Assembly (NCBI GenBank): GCA_029339505.1
Contig: JAQISU010000081.1
Coordinates: 19,626,501-19,690,500 of the forward strand
DNA length: 64,000 nt
From: Unio delphinus
Lineage: Eukaryota > Mollusca > Bivalvia > Unionida > Unionidae
Direction of reading: 5' to 3'
Below, piece by piece: positions 1 to 14,002 of the stretch. The first letter of the stretch is position 1; each line of letters opens with the position of its first letter. Position numbers and translations under genes: made by a program. The notes beneath the pieces are model-generated. The model saw only the letters and a program-made list of their open reading frames with translations. It had not been told where the DNA came from and did not search any database.

Positions 1-3000
1 TGTAGAATTCAACTAACATAATATGACTGTCTTTATTGACTTCATGTAGAATTCAATTAACATAATATGACTGTCTTCATTGACTTCATGTAGAATTCAA
101 TTATCATTATATGACTGTCTTCATTGACTTCATGTAGAATTCAATTAACATAATATGACTGTCTTCATTGACTTCGTGTAGAATTCAGTTATCATAATAT
201 GACTGTCTTCATTGACTTCATGTAGAATTCAATTAACATAATATGACTGTTTTCATTGACTTTATGTAGAATTCAGTTATCATAATAATACTGTCTTCAT
301 TGACTTCATGTAGAATTCAATTAACATAATATGACTGTCTTTATTGACTTCATGTAGAATTCAATTAACATAATATGACTGTCTTCATTGACTTCATGTA
401 GAATTCAATTATCATAATATGACTGTCTTCATTGACTTCATGTAGAATTCAATATCATAATATAACTTTCTTCATTGACTTCATGTAGAATTCAATATCA
501 TAATATGACTGTCTTCATTGACTTCATGTAGAATTCAATTATCATAATATGACTGTCTTCATTGACTTCATGTAGAATTCAATTAACATAATATGACTGT
601 CTTCATTGACTTCATGTAGAATTCAGTTATCATAATAATACTGTCTTCATTGACTTCATGTAGAATTCAGTTATCATAATATGACTGTCTTCATTGACTT
701 CATGTGTAGAATTCAGTTATCATAATAATACTGTCTTCATTGACTTCATGTAGAATTCAATATCATAATATGACTGTCTTCATTGACTTCATGTAGAATT
801 CAATTATCATAATAATACTGTCTTCATTGACTTCATGTAGAATTCAATTATCGTAATATGACTGTCTTCATTGACTTCATGTAGAATTCAGTTGTCATAA
901 TAATACTGTCTTCATTGACTTCATGTAGAATTCAATTATCAGAATATGACTCTCTTCATTGACTTCATGTAGAATTCAATTATCATAATAATACTGTCTT
1001 CATTGACTTCATGTAGAATTCAATTATCATAATAATACGGTCTTCATTGACTTCATGTAGAATTCAATTATCATAATATGACTGTCTTCATTGACTTCAT
1101 GCAGAATTCAATTATCATTATATGACTGTCTTCATTGACTTCATATAGAATTCAGTTATCATAATACGACTGTCTTCATTGACTTCATGTAGAATTCAGT
1201 TATCATAATACGACTGTCTTCATTGACTTTATGTAGAATTCAGTTATCATAAAATGACTGTCTTCATTGACTTCATGTAGAATTCAATTATCATAATACG
1301 ACTGTCTTCATTGACTTCATGTAGAATTCAATTATCATAATGTAACTGTCTTCATTGACTTAACTTCATGTAGAATTCAATATCATAATATGACTGTCTT
1401 CATTGAATTCATGTAGAATTCAGTTATCATAATATGACTGTCTTCATTGACTTCATGTAGAATTCAATTATCATAATATGACTGTCTTCATTGACTTCAT
1501 GTAGAATTCAATTAACATAATATGACTGTCTACATTGACTTCATGTAGAATTCAATATCATAATATGACTGTCTTCATTGACTTCATGTAGAATTCAGTT
1601 ATCATAATAATACTGTCTTCATTGACTTCATGTATCATAATATAACTGTCTTCATTGACTTGACTTCATGTAGAATTCAATTATCATAATATGACTGTCT
1701 TTATTGACTTCATGTAGAATTCAATTATCATGATATGACTGTCTTCATTGACTTCATGTAGAATTCAATTATCATAATATGACTGTCTTCATTGACTTCA
1801 TGTAGAATTCAATTATCATAATATGACTGTCTTCATTGACTTCATGTAGAATTCAATTATTATAATAATACTGTTTTCATTGAATTCATGTAGAATTCAA
1901 TTATCATAATATGACTGTCTTCATTGACTTCATTTAGAATTCAATTATCAAAATATGACTGTCTTCATTGACTTCATGTAGAATTCAATTATCATAATAA
2001 TACTGTCTTCATTGACTTCATGTAGAATTCAATATCATAATATGACTGTCTTCATTGACTTCATGTAGAATTCAATATCATAATATGACTGTCTTCATTG
2101 ACTTCATGTAGAATTCAGTTATCATAATAATACTGTCTTCATTGACTTTATGTAGAATTCACTTAACATAATATGACTGTCTTCATTGACTTCATGTAGA
2201 ATTCAGTTATCATAATATGACTGTCTTCATTGACTTCATGTAGAATTCAATTAACATAATATGACTGTTTTCATTGACTTCATGTAGAATTCAGTTATCA
2301 TAATAATACGGTCTTCATTGACTTCATGTAGAATTCAACTAACATAATATGACTGTCTTTATTGACTTCATGTAGAATTCAATTAACATAATATGACTGT
2401 CTTCATTGACTTCATGTAGAATTCAATTATCATAATATGACTGTCTTCATTGACTTCATGTAGAATTCAATTAACATAATATGACTGTCTTCATTGACTT
2501 CGTGTAGAATTCAGTTATCATAATATGACTGTCTTCATTGACTTCATGTAGAATTCAATTAACATAATATGACTGTTTTCATTGACTTTATGTAGAATTC
2601 AGTTATCATAATAATACTGTCTTCATTGACTTCATGTAGAATTCAATTAACATAATATGACTGTCTTTATTGACTTCATGTAGAATTCAATTAACATAAT
2701 ATGACTGTCTTCATTGACTTCATGTAGAATTCAATTATCATAATATGACTGTCTTCATTGACTTCATGTAGAATTCAGTTATCATAATAATACTGTCTTC
2801 ATTGACTTCATGTAGAATTCAATTATCAAAATATGACTGTCTTCATTGACTTCATGTAGAATTCAATATCATAATATAACTGTCTTCATTGACTTCATGT
2901 AGAATTCAATATCATAATATGACTGTCTTCATTGACTTCATGTAGAATTCAATTATCATAATATGACTGTCTTCATTGACTTCATGTAGAATTCAATTAA

Positions 3001-5037
3001 CATAATATGACTGTCTTCATTGACTTCATGTAGAATTCAGTTATCATAATAATACTGTCTTCATTGACTTCATGTAGAATTCAGTTATCATAATATGACT
3101 GTCTTCATTGACTTCATGTGTAGAATTCAGTTATCATAATAATACTGTCTTCATTGACTTCATGTAGAATTCAATATCATAATATGACTGTCTTCATTGA
3201 CTTCATGTAGAATTCAATTATCATAATAATACTGTCTTCATTGACTTCATGTAGAATTCAATTATCGTAATATGACTGTCTTCATTGACTTCATGTAGAA
3301 TTCAGTTGTCATAATAATACTGTCTTCATTGACTTCATGTAGAATTCAATTATCAGAATATGACTCTCTTCATTGACTTCATGTAGAATTCAATTATCAT
3401 AATAATACTGTCTTCATTGACTTCATGTAGAATTCAATTATCATAATAATACGGTCTTCATTGACTTCATGTAGAATTCAATTATCATAATATGACTGTC
3501 TTCATTGACTTCATGCAGAATTCAATTATCATTATATGACTGTCTTCATTGACTTCATGTAGAATTCAGTTATCATAATACGACTGTCTTCATTGACTTC
3601 ATGTAGAATTCAGTTATCATAATACGACTGTCTTCATTGACTTTATGTAGAATTCAGTTATCATAAAATGACTGTCTTCATTGACTTCATGTAGAATTCA
3701 ATTATCATAATACGACTGTCTTCATTGACTTCATGTAGAATTCAGTTATCATAATATGACTGTCGTCATTGACTTCATGTAGAATTCAATTATCATAATA
3801 ATACTGTCTTCATTGACTTCATGTAGAATTCAATTATCATAATATGACTGTCTTCATTGACTTCATGTATCATAATATAACCGTCTTAATTGACTTCACT
3901 TCATGTAGAATTCAATATCATAATATGACTGTCTTCATTGAATTCATGTAGAATTCAGTTATTATAATATGACTGTCTTCATTGACTTCATGTAGAATTC
4001 AATTATCATAATATGACTGTCTTCATTGACTTCATGTAGAATTCAATTAACATAATATGACTGTCTACATTGACTTCATGTAGAATTCAATATCATAATA
4101 TGACTGTCTTCATTGACTTCATGTAGAATTCAGTTATCATAATAATACTGTCTTCATTGACTTCATGTATCATAATATAACTGTCTTCATTGACTTGACT
4201 TCATGTAGAATTCAATTATCATAATATGACTGTCTTTATTGACTTCATGTAGAATTCAATTATCATGATATGACTGTCTTCATTGACTTCATGTAGAATT
4301 CAATTATCATAATATGACTGTCTTCATTGACTTCATGTAGAATTCAATTATCATAATATGACTGTCTTCATTGACTTCATGTAGAATTCAATTATTATAA
4401 TAATACTGTTTTCATTGAATTCATGTAGAATTCAATTATCATAATATGACTGTCTTCATTGACTTCATTTAGAATTCAATTATCAAAATATGACTGTCTT
4501 CATTGACTTCATGTAGAATTCAATTATCATAATAATACTGTCTTCATTGACTTCATGTAGAATTCAATATCATAATATGACTGTCTTCATTGACTTCATG
4601 TAGAATTCAATATCATAATATGACTGTCTTCATTGACTTCATGTAGAATTCAATTATCATAATATGACTGTCTTCATTGACTTCATGTAGAATTCAATTA
4701 ACATAATATGACTGTCTTCATTGACTTCGTGTAGAATTCAGTTATCATAATATGACTGTCTTCATTGACTTCATGTAGAATTCAATTAACATAATATGAC
4801 TGTTTTCATTGACTTCATGTAGAATTCTGTTATCATAATAATACTGTCTTCATTGACTTTATGTAGAATTCACTTAACATAATATGACTGTCTTCATTGA
4901 CTTCATGTAGAATTCAGTTATCATAATATGACTGTCTTCATTGACTTCATGTAGAATTCAATTAACATAATATGACTGTTTTCATTGACTTCATGTAGAA
5001 TTCAGTTATCATAATAATACGGTCTTCATTGACTTCA
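1..5037 (+). repeat. Higher-order repeats of about 2.33 and 2.71 kb in left array
   Basis: A rare monomer starting TGTAGAATTCAACTAAC occurs at 1, 2327 and 5038, giving blocks of 2326 and 2711 bp. The order of variant monomers after each marker is nearly the same. A second marker, a short unit lacking GAATTC and containing ATAACCGTCTT, occurs at 3866 and 6533 (2667 bp, that is 2711 minus one 44-bp unit). Block lengths therefore differ mostly by whole monomers, as expected from in-register unequal crossing-over. The same AACTAAC marker returns at 16570 and 23040. Confidence 0.85.
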
Positions 5038-7002
5038 TGTAGAATTCAACTAACATAATATGACTGTCTTTATTGACTTCATGTAGAATTCAATTAACAT
5101 AATATGACTGTCTTCATTGACTTCATGTAGAATTCAATTATCATAATATGACTGTCTTCATTGACTTCATGTAGAATTCAATTAACATAATATGACTGTC
5201 TTCATTGACTTCGTGTAGAATTCAGTTATCATAATATGACTGTCTTCATTGACTTCATGTAGAATTCAATTAACATAATATGACTGTTTTCATTGACTTT
5301 ATGTAGAATTCAGTTATCATAATAATACTGTCTTCATTGACTTCATGTAGAATTCAATTAACATAATATGACTGTCTTTATTGACTTCATGTAGAATTCA
5401 ATGAACATAATATGACTGTCTTCATTGACTTCATGTAGAATTCAATTATCATAATATGACTGTCTTCATTGACTTCATGTAGAATTCAGTTATCATAATA
5501 ATACTGTCTTCATTGACTTCATGTAGAATTCAATTATCAAAATATGACTGTCTTCATTGACTTCATGTAGAATTCAATATCATAATATAACTGTCTTCAT
5601 TGACTTCATGTAGAATTCAATATCATAATATGACTGTCTTCATTGACTTCATGTAGAATTCAATTATCATAATATGACTGTCTTCATTGACTTCATGTAG
5701 AATTCAATTAACATAATATGACTGTCTTCATTGACTTCATGTAGAATTCAGTTATCATAATAATACTGTCTTCATTGACTTCATGTAGAATTCAGTTATC
5801 ATAATATGACTGTCTTCATTGACTTCATGTGTAGAATTCAGTTATCATAATAATACTGTCTTCATTGACTTCATGTAGAATTCAATATCATAATATGACT
5901 GTCTTCATTGACTTCATGTAGAATTCAATTATCATAATAATACTGTCTTCATTGACTTCATGTAGAATTCAATTATCGTAATATGACTGTCTTCATTGAC
6001 TTCATGTAGAATTCAGTTGTCATAATAATACTGTCTTCATTGACTTCATGTAGAATTCAATTATCAGAATATGACTCTCTTCATTGACTTCATGTAGAAT
6101 TCAATTATCATAATAATACGGTCTTCATTGACTTCATGTAGAATTCAATTATCATAATATGACTGTCTTCATTGACTTCATGCAGAATTCAATTATCATT
6201 ATATGACTGTCTTCATTGACTTCATGTAGAATTCAGTTATCATAATACGACTGTCTTCATTGACTTCATGTAGAATTCAGTTATCATAATACGACTGTCT
6301 TCATTGACTTTATGTAGAATTCAGTTATCATAAAATGACTGTCTTCATTGACTTCATGTAGAATTCAATTATCATAATACGACTGTCTTCATTGACTTCA
6401 TGTAGAATTCAGTTATCATAATATGACTGTCGTCATTGACTTCATGTAGAATTCAATTATCATAATAATACTGTCTTCATTGACTTCATGTAGAATTCAA
6501 TTATCATAATATGACTGTCTTCATTGACTTCATGTATCATAATATAACCGTCTTAATTGACTTCACTTCATGTAGAATTCAATATCATAATATGACTGTC
6601 TTCATTGAATTCATGTAGAATTCAGTTATTATAATATGACTGTCTTCATTGACTTCATGTAGAATTCAATTATCATAATATGACTGTCTTCATTGACTTC
6701 ATGTAGAATTCAATTAACATAATATGACTGTCTACATTGACTTCATGTAGAATTCAATATCATAATATGACTGTCTTCATTGACTTCATGTAGAATTCAG
6801 TTATCATAATAATACTGTCTTCATTGACTTCATGTATCATAATATAACTGTCTTCATTGACTTGACTTCATGTAGAATTCAATTATCATAATATGACTGT
6901 CTTTATTGACTTCATGTAGAATTCAATTATCATGATATGACTGTCTTCATTGACTTCATGTAGAATTCAATTATCATAATATGACTGTCTTCATTGACTT
7001 CA

Positions 7003-10000
7003 TGTAGAATTCAATCATCATAATAATACTGTTTTCATTGAATTCATGTAGAATTCAATTATCATAATATGACTGTCTTCATTGACTTCATTTAGAATTC
7101 AATTATCAAAATATGACTGTCTTCATTGACTTCATGTAGAATTCAATTATCATAATAATACTGTCTTCATTGACTTCATGTAGAATTCAATATCATAATA
7201 TGACTGTCTTCATTGACTTCATGTAGAATTTAATATCATAATATGACTGTCTTCATTGACTTCATGTAGAATTCAATTATCATAATATGACTGTCTTCAT
7301 TGACTTCATGTAGAATTCAATTAACATAATATGACTGTCTTCATTGACTTCGTGTAGAATTCAGTTATCATAATATGACTGTCTTCATTGACTTCATGTA
7401 GAATTCAATTAACATAATATGACTGTTTTCATTGACTTCATGTAGAATTCAGTTATCATAATAATACTGTCTTCATTGACTTCATGTAGAATTCAATTAT
7501 CATAATATGACTGTCTTCATTGACTTCATGTAGAATTCAGTTATCATAATATGACTGTCTTCATTGACTTCATGTAGAATTCAATTAACATAATATGACT
7601 GTTTTCATTGACTTCATGTAGAATTCAGTTATCATAATAATACTGTCTTCATTGACTTCATGTAGAATTCAATTAACATAATATGACTGTCTTTATTGAC
7701 TTCATGTAGAATTCAATTAACATAATATGACTGTCTTTATTGACTTCATGTAGAATTCAATTATCATAATATGACTGTCTTCATTGACTTCATGTAGAAT
7801 TCAATTAACATAATATGACTGTCTTCATTGACTTCGTGTAGAATTCAGTTATCATAATATGACTGTCTTCATTGACTTCATGTAGAATTCAATTATCATA
7901 ATATGATTGTCTTCATTGACTTCATGTAGAATTCAGTTATGATAATAATACTGTCTTCATTGACTTCATGGAGAATTCAATTATCATAATATGACTGTCT
8001 TCATTGACTTCATGTAGAATTCAATATCATGATATAACTGTCTTCATTTACTTCATGTAGAATTCAATTATCAAAATATGACTGTCTTCATTGACTTCAT
8101 GTAGAATTCAATATCATGATATAACTGTCTTCATTGACTTCATGTAGAATTCAATATCATAATATGACTGTCTTCATTGACTTCATGTAGAATTCAATTA
8201 TCATAATATGACTGTCTTCATTGACTTCATGTAGAATTCAATATCATAATATAACTGTCTTCATTGACTTCATGTAGAATTCAATTATCATAATATAACT
8301 GTCTTCATTTACTTCATGTAGAATTCAATTATCAAAATATGACTGTCTTCATTGACTTCATGCAGAATTCAATATCATGATATAACTGTCTTCATTGACT
8401 TCATGTAGAATTCAATATCATAATATAACTGTCTTCATTGACTTCATGTAGAATTCAATATCATAATATGACTGTCTTCATTGTCTTCATGTAGAATTCA
8501 ATTATCATTATATGACTGTCTTCATTGACTTCATGTAGAATTTAATTATCATAATATGACTGTCTTAATTGACTTCATGTAGAATTCAATATCATGATAT
8601 AACTGTCTTCATTGACTTCATGTAGAATTCAATATCATAATATGACTGTCTTCATTGACTTCATGTAGAATTCAATATCATGATATAACTGTCTTCATTG
8701 ACTTCATGTAGAATTCAATATCATAATATGACTGTCTTCATTGACTTCATGTAGAATTCAATTAACATAATATGACTGTCTTCATTGACTTCGTGTAGAA
8801 TTCAGTTATCATAATATGACTGTCTTCATTGACTTCATGTAGAATTCAATTAACATAATATGACTGTTTTCATTGACTTTATGTAGAATTCAGTTATCAT
8901 AATAATACTGTCTTCATTGACTTCATGTAGAATTCAATTAACATAATATGACTGTCTTTATTGACTTCATGTAGAATTCAATTAACATAATATGACTGTC
9001 TTCATTGACTTCATGTAGAATTCAATTATCATAATATGACTGTCTTCATTGACTTCATGTAGAATTCAATATCATAATATAACTGTCTTCATTGACTTCA
9101 TGTAGAATTCAATATCATAATATGACTGTCTTCATTGACTTCATGTAGAATTCAATTATCATAATATGACTGTCTTCATTGACTTCATGTAGAAGTCAAT
9201 TAACATAATATGACTGTCTTCATTGACTTCATGTAGAATTCAGTTATCATAATAATACTGTCTTCATTGACTTCATGTAGAATTCAATATCATAATATGA
9301 CTGTCTTCATTGACTTCATGTAGAATTCAATTATCATAATAATACTGTCTTCATTGACTTCATGTAGAATTCAATTATCGTAATATGACTGTCTTCATTG
9401 ACTTCATGTAGAATTCAGTTGTCATAATGATACTGTCTTCATTGACTTCATGTAGAATTCAATTAACATAATATGACTGTCTTCATTGACTTCATGTAGA
9501 ATTCAATATCATAATATAACTGTCTTCATTGACTTCATGTAGAATTCAATTATCATAATATAACTGTCTTCATTTACTTCATGTAGAATTCAATTATCAA
9601 AATATGACTGTCTTCATTGACTTCATGTAGAATTCAATATCATGATATAACTGTCTTCATTAACTTCATGTAGAATTCAATATCATGATATGACTGTCTT
9701 CATTGACTTCATGTAGAATTCAATTATCATAATATGACTGTCTTCATTGACTTCATGTAGAATTCAATCATCATAATAATACTGTTTTCATTGAATTCAT
9801 GTAGAATTCAATTATCATAATATGACTGTCTTCATTGACTTCATTTAGAATTCAATTATCAAAATATGACTGTCTTCATTGACTTCATGTAGAATTCAAT
9901 TATCATAATAATACTGTCTTCATTGACTTCATGTAGAATTCAATATCATAATATGACTGTCTTCATTGACTTCATGTAGAATTTAATATCATAATATGAC

Positions 10001-12600
10001 TGTCTTCATTGACTTCATGTAGAATTCAATTATCATAATATGACTGTCTTCATTGACTTCATGTAGAATTCAATTAACATAATATGACTGTCTTCATTGA
10101 CTTCGTGTAGAATTCAGTTATCATAATATGACTGTCTTCATTGACTTCATGTAGAATTCAATTAACATAATATGACTGTTTTCATTGACTTCATGTAGAA
10201 TTCAGTTATCATAATAATACTGTCTTCATTGACTTCATGTAGAATTCAATTATCATAATATGACTGTCTTCATTGACTTCATGTAGAATTCAGTTATCAT
10301 AATATGACTGTCTTCATTGACTTCATGTAGAATTCAATTAACATAATATGACTGTTTTCATTGACTTCATGTAGAATTCAGTTATCATAATAATACTGTC
10401 TTCATTGACTTCATGTAGAATTCAATTAACATAATATGACTGTCTTTATTGACTTCATGTAGAATTCAATTAACATAATATGACTGTCTTTATTGACTTC
10501 ATGTAGAATTCAATTATCATAATATGACTGTCTTCATTGACTTCATGTAGAATTCAATTAACATAATATGACTGTCTTCATTGACTTCGTGTAGAATTCA
10601 GTTATCATAATATGACTGTCTTCATTGACTTCATGTAGAATTCAATTATCATAATATGATTGTCTTCATTGACTTCATGTAGAATTCAGTTATGATAATA
10701 ATACTGTCTTCATTGACTTCATGGAGAATTCAATTATCATAATATGACTGTCTTCATTGACTTCATGTAGAATTCAATATCATGATATAACTGTCTTCAT
10801 TTACTTCATGTAGAATTCAATTATCAAAATATGACTGTCTTCATTGACTTCATGTAGAATTCAATATCATGATATAACTGTCTTCATTGACTTCATGTAG
10901 AATTCAATATCATAATATGACTGTCTTCATTGACTTCATGTAGAATTCAATTATCATAATATGACTGTCTTCATTGACTTCATGTAGAATTCAATATCAT
11001 AATATAACTGTCTTCATTGACTTCATGTAGAATTCAATTATCATAATATAACTGTCTTCATTTACTTCATGTAGAATTCAATTATCAAAATATGACTGTC
11101 TTCATTGACTTCATGCAGAATTCAATATCATGATATAACTGTCTTCATTGACTTCATGTAGAATTCAATATCATAATATAACTGTCTTCATTGACTTCAT
11201 GTAGAATTCAATATCATAATATGACTGTCTTCATTGTCTTCATGTAGAATTCAATTATCATTATATGACTGTCTTCATTGACTTCATGTAGAATTTAATT
11301 ATCATAATATGACTGTCTTAATTGACTTCATGTAGAATTCAATATCATGATATAACTGTCTTCATTGACTTCATGTAGAATTCAATATCATAATATGACT
11401 GTCTTCATTGACTTCATGTAGAATTCAATATCATGATATAACTGTCTTCATTGACTTCATGTAGAATTCAATATCATAATATGACTGTCTTCATTGACTT
11501 CATGTAGAATTCAATTAACATAATATGACTGTCTTCATTGACTTCGTGTAGAATTCAGTTATCATAATATGACTGTCTTCATTGACTTCATGTAGAATTC
11601 AATTAACATAATATGACTGTTTTCATTGACTTTATGTAGAATTCAGTTATCATAATAATACTGTCTTCATTGACTTCATGTAGAATTCAATTAACATAAT
11701 ATGACTGTCTTTATTGACTTCATGTAGAATTCAATTAACATAATATGACTGTCTTCATTGACTTCATGTAGAATTCAATTATCATAATATGACTGTCTTC
11801 ATTGACTTCATGTAGAATTCAATATCATAATATAACTGTCTTCATTGACTTCATGTAGAATTCAATATCATAATATGACTGTCTTCATTGACTTCATGTA
11901 GAATTCAATTATCATAATATGACTGTCTTCATTGACTTCATGTAGAAGTCAATTAACATAATATGACTGTCTTCATTGACTTCATGTAGAATTCAGTTAT
12001 CATAATAATACTGTCTTCATTGACTTCATGTAGAATTCAGTTATCATAATATGACTGTCTTCATTGACTTCATGTGTAGAATTCAGTTATCATAATAATA
12101 CTGTCTTCATTGACTTCATGTAGAATTCAATATCATAATATGACTGTCTTCATTGACTTCATGTAGAATTCAATTATCATAATAATACTGTCTTCATTGA
12201 CTTCATGTAGAATTCAATTATCGTAATATGACTGTCTTCATTGACTTCATGTAGAATTCAGTTGTCATAATGATACTGTCTTCATTGACTTCATGTAGAA
12301 TTCAATTAACATAATATGACTGTCTTCATTGACTTCATGTAGAATTCAATATCATAATATAACTGTCTTCATTGACTTCATGTAGAATTCAATTATCATA
12401 ATATAACTGTCTTCATTTACTTCATGTAGAATTCAATTATCAAAATATGACTGTCTTCATTGACTTCATGTAGAATTCAATATCATGATATAACTGTCTT
12501 CATTAACTTCATGTAGAATTCAATATCATGATATAACTGTCTTCATTGACTTCATGTAGAATTCAATATCATAATATGACTGTCTTCATTGACTTCATGT
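7003..12600 (+). repeat. 2753-bp tandem duplication within left array
   Basis: Three rare variants recur at exactly 2753 bp: AATTCAATCATCAT units at 7003 and 9756, TGGAGAATTC units at 7969 and 10722, and TGTAGAAGTC units at 9188 and 11941. The later marker TCAGTTGTCATAATGATAC is at 9407 and 12250, offset 2843. Copy two therefore holds about 90 bp (one 44-bp plus one 46-bp unit) that copy one lacks. Copy one is about 7003-9755 and copy two begins at 9756; the right edge is approximate. Confidence 0.85.
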
Positions 12601-14002
12601 AGAATTCAATATCATGATATAACTGTCTTCATTGACTTCATGTAGAATTCAATATCATAATATGACTGTCTTCATTGACTTCATGTAGAATTCAATTAAC
12701 ATAATATGACTGTCTTCATTGACTTCGTGTAGAATTCAGTTATCATAATATGACTGTCTTCATTGACTTCATGTAGAATTCAATTAACATAATATGACTG
12801 TTTTCATTGACTTTATGTAGAATTCAGTTATCATAATAATACTGTCTTCATTGACTTCATGTAGAATTCAATTAACATAATATGACTGTCTTTATTGACT
12901 TCATGTAGAATTCAATTAACATAATATGACTGTCTTCATTGACTTCATGTAGAATTCAATTATCATAATATGACTGTCTTCATTGACTTCATGTAGAATT
13001 CAATATCATAATATAACTGTCTTCATTGACTTCATGTAGAATTCAATATCAGAATATGACTGTCTTCATTGACTTCATGTAGAATTCAATTATCATAATA
13101 TGACTGTCTTCATTGACTTCATGTAGAATTCAATTAACATAATATGACTGTCTTCATTGACTTCATGTAGAATTCAGTTATCATAATAATACTGTCTTCA
13201 TTGACTTCATGTAGAATTCAGTTATCATAATATGACTGTCTTCATTGACTTCATGTGTAGAATTCAGTTATCATAATAATACTGTCTTCATTGACTTCAT
13301 GTAGAATTCAATATCATAATATGACTGTCTTCATTGACTTCATGTAGAATTCAATTATCATAATAATACTGTCTTCATTGACTTCATGTAGAATTCAATT
13401 ATCGTAATATGACTGTCTTCATTGACTTCATGTAGAATTCAGTTGTCATAATAATACTGTCTTCATTGACTTCATGTAGAATTCAATTATCAGAATATGA
13501 CTCTCTTCATTGACTTCATGTAGAATTCAATTATCATAATAATACTGTCTTCATTGACTTCATGTAGAATTCAATTATCATAATAATACGGTCTTCATTG
13601 ACTTCATGTAGAATTCAATTATCATAATATGACTGTCTTCATTGACTTCATGCAGAATTCAATTATCATTATATGACTGTCTTCATTGACTTCATATAGA
13701 ATTCAGTTATCATAATACGACTGTCTTCATTGACTTCATGTAGAATTCAGTTATCATAATACGACTGTCTTCATTGACTTTATGTAGAATTCAGTTATCA
13801 TAAAATGACTGTCTTCATTGACTTCATGTAGAATTCAATTATCATAATACGACTGTCTTCATTGACTTCATGTAGAATTCAGTTATCATAATATGACTGT
13901 CGTCATTGACTTCATGTAGAATTCAATTATCATAATAATACTGTCTTCATTGACTTCATGTAGAATTCAATTATCATAATATGACTGTCTTCATTGACTT
14001 CA

